A stretch of 64,000 nt of DNA from positions 620,001 to 684,000 of the forward strand of contig NZ_CP016443.1 of the NCBI RefSeq assembly GCF_001742165.1. Reading direction: 5' to 3'. This DNA comes from Burkholderia stabilis. GTDB lineage: Bacteria > Pseudomonadota > Gammaproteobacteria > Burkholderiales > Burkholderiaceae. Positions 61,359 to 64,000 of this stretch are shown one piece after another; the stretch's first letter is position 1; the number at the start of each line of letters is the position of its first letter. Made by a program: the position numbers and the translations under genes. The notes under the pieces are model-generated. The model was not told the origin of the DNA. It did no database searches and saw nothing but the letters and a program-made list of their open reading frames with translations.

Positions 61359-62855
61359 CTACGCCGCGCTGCGCAATGCGTCGCGCACCGCATGCGCGGC
61401 GTGACGGCCGGCCTGCCGGCCGAAGAACGTCGCGTCGGCCAGCGACAGCCCCGAGCTGTACCCGGCGCCCCAGCGCGGCAGCCCGCACGTCGTGCGGCCG
61501 GCCGCATAGAGGCCCGGCACCGGCGCGCGCGCCGCATCGACCACCTGCCCGGTCGGCAGCGTGTCGAGGCCGCCGAGCGTGAAGTGCGGATAGAACGCGT
61601 AATCGATCCGGCAATCGAGCGCGACGAACGGCGGCTCGATCAGCGGCTGCAGCCACTTCTTCGCCTTGTGGAACAGCGGATCGGCGCCTTCGGCCGCGTG
61701 GCGGTTGTAGACGTCGACGGTCGCCGTCAGCGTGCCGGCCGGCATCTGCAGGTCGCGCTCGACCTCCTCCCACGTCTCGCCGGCCGCCGCGATGCCGATC
61801 CGCGCGATCGCAGGTGGCTCCTGGTAGGTCGCGTGGTCGACGAGCAGGTAGATCCGGTCGTCGGCCTGATGGAACGCATGATGGCCCGTGCGGCCGTGAT
61901 AACCGTCCTCGTTGATGAAGCGCTGCCCGCGCGCGTTCACGAAAATCCCCCGGATCAGCGATTCGGGTGCGTAGAACGGCAGGCTGACGAAGCCCTGGTC
62001 CATGTGGATCGCCGCGCCGCCCGCGCTCTGGCCGAGCAGGATGCCCGAGCCGTCGTCGCCGGGGCTGCCGATCGGTTCGTCCGAGCGCAGGAACTGCGGC
62101 GCATGCCGGCGCACCATGTCGCGGTTCATCGCAAAGCCGCCCGCGCACAGAATCACCGCACGGCGCGCACGCACGTAAGCCGTCTCGCCATAGGCGCGCA
62201 GCACGACGCCGCGCACCGCGCCGCCGTCGTCGACGATCAGCGCGAGCGCGCGCGTGTCGTAGCGCGTCGCGACGCCGAGCGCCTGCACGCGTTCGGCCAG
62301 CACGCGCATCAGCATCTGTCCGCCGCCCCAGCCCGGCCATTGCGGCGTGTGGCCGCGCGGGCACGGCTTCGCCGCCTCGCTGAACGGCCAGGCCTCTTCG
62401 CTGCCCGACCAGATCAGGCAATCGTCGGTTTCCGGTTCGACGATCCGCTCGGCGATGAACGTGTTCTTGTACGTGAGCCCCTGTGCGACGAGCCAGTCGT
62501 GATGCGCGAGGCTTTCGTTCGCGTAGACGCGCACCTTCGCCTCGTCGGCGTCGCGGCCGCCTGCGAGCATCAGGTAGCGGTACAGATCCTCGGTGTCGTC
62601 GGTAAAGCCGGCCTGCCGCTGGGCGGGCGTGCCGCCGCTGCCGCCAAGGTAGATCTCGCCGCCCGACAGCGCGCTCGTGCCGCCGAAGCTCGACGCGCGC
62701 TCGACGATCAGCGTGTCGGCGCCGGCGCTCGCGGCTTCGATTGCCGCGCATGCGCCGGCCGCGCCGAAGCCGACGATCACGACATCGTGTTCGGCGTCCC
62801 AGCGATGCACGTCGCGGAGGTTCAGGGGGCGGGTCAGGGAATGGTCGGATGACAT
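61359..62855 (-). CDS. FAD-dependent flavoprotein (KstD/fumarate reductase type)
   Basis: 498 residues from ATG 62855. VVIVGFGAAGACAAIEAASAG (FAD, GFGAAG 29-34), FGGTSALSGGEIYLGGSGG, and the C-terminal FAD contact VPGLYAAGRTTCGLPRWGAGYSSGLSLADATFFGRQAGRH mark the 3-ketosteroid delta-1-dehydrogenase/succinate-dehydrogenase-like flavoproteins. They insert a double bond or reduce an enoate; steroid activity is not shown by sequence. Upstream of the signal-free N-terminus the frame continues but is not protein-like. Alone here, convergent with the phosphoesterase. Confidence 0.85.
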   Translation of the reverse strand: MSSDHSLTRPLNLRDVHRWDAEHDVVIVGFGAAGACAAIEAASAGADTLIVERASSFGGTSALSGGEIYLGGSGGTPAQRQAGFTDDTEDLYRYLMLAGGRDADEAKVRVYANESLAHHDWLVAQGLTYKNTFIAERIVEPETDDCLIWSGSEEAWPFSEAAKPCPRGHTPQWPGWGGGQMLMRVLAERVQALGVATRYDTRALALIVDDGGAVRGVVLRAYGETAYVRARRAVILCAGGFAMNRDMVRRHAPQFLRSDEPIGSPGDDGSGILLGQSAGGAAIHMDQGFVSLPFYAPESLIRGIFVNARGQRFINEDGYHGRTGHHAFHQADDRIYLLVDHATYQEPPAIARIGIAAAGETWEEVERDLQMPAGTLTATVDVYNRHAAEGADPLFHKAKKWLQPLIEPPFVALDCRIDYAFYPHFTLGGLDTLPTGQVVDAARAPVPGLYAAGRTTCGLPRWGAGYSSGLSLADATFFGRQAGRHAAHAVRDALRSAA

Positions 62856-63152
62856 GAGGAATGGGTCAGCGTGAAGGAAAGGGGCGGAAAGCGACGGGCG
62901 TGGCGCCGGCCTGCCGGGCGGACCGCCCGGCGCGGCGCTCGGTGAGTCGGCTCGATGCCGCGTGGCCGAAACGGGCATGCGGCGGTGCCGATGCAGGCGC
63001 TACGCCGTCCCGGGCGCGGCGGAAGTGGACCGGAGTGAAGCAGTACGGCCGCGCGGCCAGGCCGATGCGCGACCATTGCGCGACGGCTCCGGCGAAAGCG
63101 GTCCGCGCGCCGCAACGGCGTCCGGCCTGCGCGGCGCGCGGCCGCGCCGGCG

Positions 63153-63362
63153 TCACATGCCGCGCAGCGCGGCGAAACCGAAGTGGGACGGATCGATCGG
63201 CACGCAGCCGGTCGGCAGGCCGTTCACGTCGACCGAGCGACATTGCAGGATGCCAGCCGCATACGGCGGCGACGGCACTTGATCGACGCCGTATCGCGCC
63301 ATTGCCATCGCAGCGAACGTGCCCATCACCAATACGCACAGCTTGCGAGTTGTCAGTCTCAT
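63153..63362 (-). CDS. Small secreted protein
   Basis: 69 residues from ATG 63362, with GGAGG at 63373-63377 on the minus strand. A hydrophobic signal-like start (MRLTTRKLCVLVMGTFAAMAMARY) precedes a ~45-residue mature part with two cysteines (LQCRSVDVNGLPTGCVP) that could form a disulfide. No family recognised. The strong ribosome site and signal support a real gene; function unknown. Confidence 0.6.
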   Translation of the reverse strand: MRLTTRKLCVLVMGTFAAMAMARYGVDQVPSPPYAAGILQCRSVDVNGLPTGCVPIDPSHFGFAALRGM

Positions 63363-63822
63363 GATCGTCGTCCCCTCCGGTTGGCCGCTGGTGCGATTCG
63401 TGTCCGGCGTACATCGCATGCAGCACCGGATGACTGCACGGTAGCCAGCGCCCGGCCGCCAGCCATCGTCCATTTCGACTAGGGGCAAACGCGGAGCGGC
63501 GCGCGAACCGCATGCCGCATCGCAGCATCACGCACCTCGGATTCACGTGCATGAAAGAAACGCGGCGCGTCGTGCGCCTTTCGTGACCCGCCACGCCAAC
63601 TGGCAGACGCCTCCCGCGCATCGGCCGCTGCGCCGCAGCATCGGCATGCCATCGCGCGGCGCGCAGCGCCCCGCCCCGGTGTTTTCCCCGACCCTCGCCC
63701 TGCTCCGTATGGATGACGAGTCTCGACCGGTTCGATGCGAACCTGCGCATCGACGTCGCAATGCCGCCGCGTCCGCACTCGCGGCGCGGCCGACTCTTTC
63801 CGTATTTCCACGGGAGCAACGC
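63363..63822. other. Intergenic region between small secreted protein and SnoaL-like gene
   Basis: 460 bp, GC-rich. Divergent promoters are expected here; I cannot identify -35/-10 elements with confidence and see no additional gene. GGGAG at 63812-63816 is the ribosome site of the following gene. Confidence 0.45.
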
Positions 63823-64000
63823 ATGACCGATTCGAATCCCCGCCACGCGCTGTACGAACTCGCGTGCCGCTACGCCCAGGCCGTCGACCGGCGCGACTGG
63901 CCGCGGCTATCCACCCTCTTCACCGCCGACGCATCACTGGCCGGCCCCGGCTTCCGCTTCGACGACCGCGACGCGATCGTCGCGGGCATGGGCGTAATCG
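63823..64000 (+). CDS. SnoaL/NTF2-like protein, N-terminal part (cut by window edge)
   Basis: 59 complete codons from ATG 63823 (GGGAG at 63812-63816) to the window end. ALYELACRYAQAVDRRDWPRLSTLFTADASL and GFRFDDRDAIVAGM fit the SnoaL_4/nuclear-transport-factor-2 domain: first helix and first strand with LFTADA. Cytoplasmic, no signal. Related enzymes include ring-hydroxylating dioxygenase small subunits, dehydratases and isomerases. The rest and the operon lie outside the window. Confidence 0.75.
   Translation, partial: MTDSNPRHALYELACRYAQAVDRRDWPRLSTLFTADASLAGPGFRFDDRDAIVAGMGVI

Noticed and set aside
1..64000. CRISPR array, tRNA, rRNA, IS element or prophage
   Set aside because: Looked for spaced repeats, cloverleaf-like and rRNA-like sequence, transposase motifs and phage genes by eye; nothing convincing. 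A tRNAscan, Infernal and ISfinder run would settle it.

Overview
This window reads as GC-rich (mid-60s % by eye) Betaproteobacterial DNA, most like Burkholderia, probably the B. cepacia complex. The reasons are the codon bias (strong G/C third positions), the gene repertoire (Burkholderia-type porin, fused permease/ATPase amino-acid-type ABC transporter, PKHD hydroxylase next to a TonB siderophore receptor, S10 and S15 lipoprotein peptidases) and close tandem packing. The high share of transport, catabolism and regulation suggests a secondary chromosome, but that is inference. I see no rRNA, tRNA, CRISPR array, insertion sequence or phage gene.

Layout. 1-3.0 kb: a leftward cluster of FAD aromatic-ring monooxygenase, DUF2783 protein and the N-terminal part of a fused indolepyruvate ferredoxin oxidoreductase, divergent from an MFS exporter and an exported NTF2-like protein. 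5.6-9.3 kb: APC permease and type B carboxylesterase divergent from a TetR repressor, with two copies of one operator between them. 9.6-15.4 kb: exported proteins (degenerate EF-hand protein, S10 carboxypeptidase and S15 peptidase lipoproteins, another lipoprotein). 15.6-21.8 kb: a Fur-box-headed siderophore operon (binding protein, permease, ATPase, TonB receptor, PiuC), divergent from an OmpR/HisKA two-component pair (22.0-24.1 kb). 24.3-28.2 kb: hypothetical, porin, OmpA/Pal-like lipoprotein, membrane protein, tiny glycine-rich lipoprotein.

28.3-33.1 kb: a leftward three-gene molybdenum hydroxylase (triheme cytochrome c, 2Fe-2S subunit, Tat-exported molybdopterin subunit). 33.6-37.8 kb: a membrane GGDEF protein, a small hypothetical, a DoeB-like deacylase and an mqsRA toxin-antitoxin pair whose promoter implies a leaderless mRNA. 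38.1-47.2 kb: an organosulfur salvage region with a GNAT acetyltransferase, two paralogous binding proteins, two flavin monooxygenases and a permease-ATPase fusion. Its gene set parallels the Bacillus ytmI (S-alkyl-cysteine) operon. A convergent SsuD/SsuA-like pair follows.

47.5-52.5 kb: an alpha/beta hydrolase with its MarR repressor and two operator palindromes, an AdhP-type alcohol dehydrogenase, and a TonB receptor behind a near-ideal Zur box (ZnuD-like). 52.6-64 kb: a chemoreceptor with a sigma-28-type promoter and an Anr/FNR box, trehalose-6-phosphate synthase, OsmC, a second-type FtsH protease, an AcpA-like phosphatase with a PHO-like box upstream, a KstD-like flavoprotein, a small secreted protein and the start of a SnoaL-like protein.

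The most useful observations are the regulatory sites. They link genes to metals (Fur, Zur), phosphate, oxygen and motility, and local ligands (TetR, MarR), together with the organosulfur cluster. No operon here looks wholly undescribed. The least understood groupings are the monooxygenase-DUF2783-IOR set and the organosulfur cluster.
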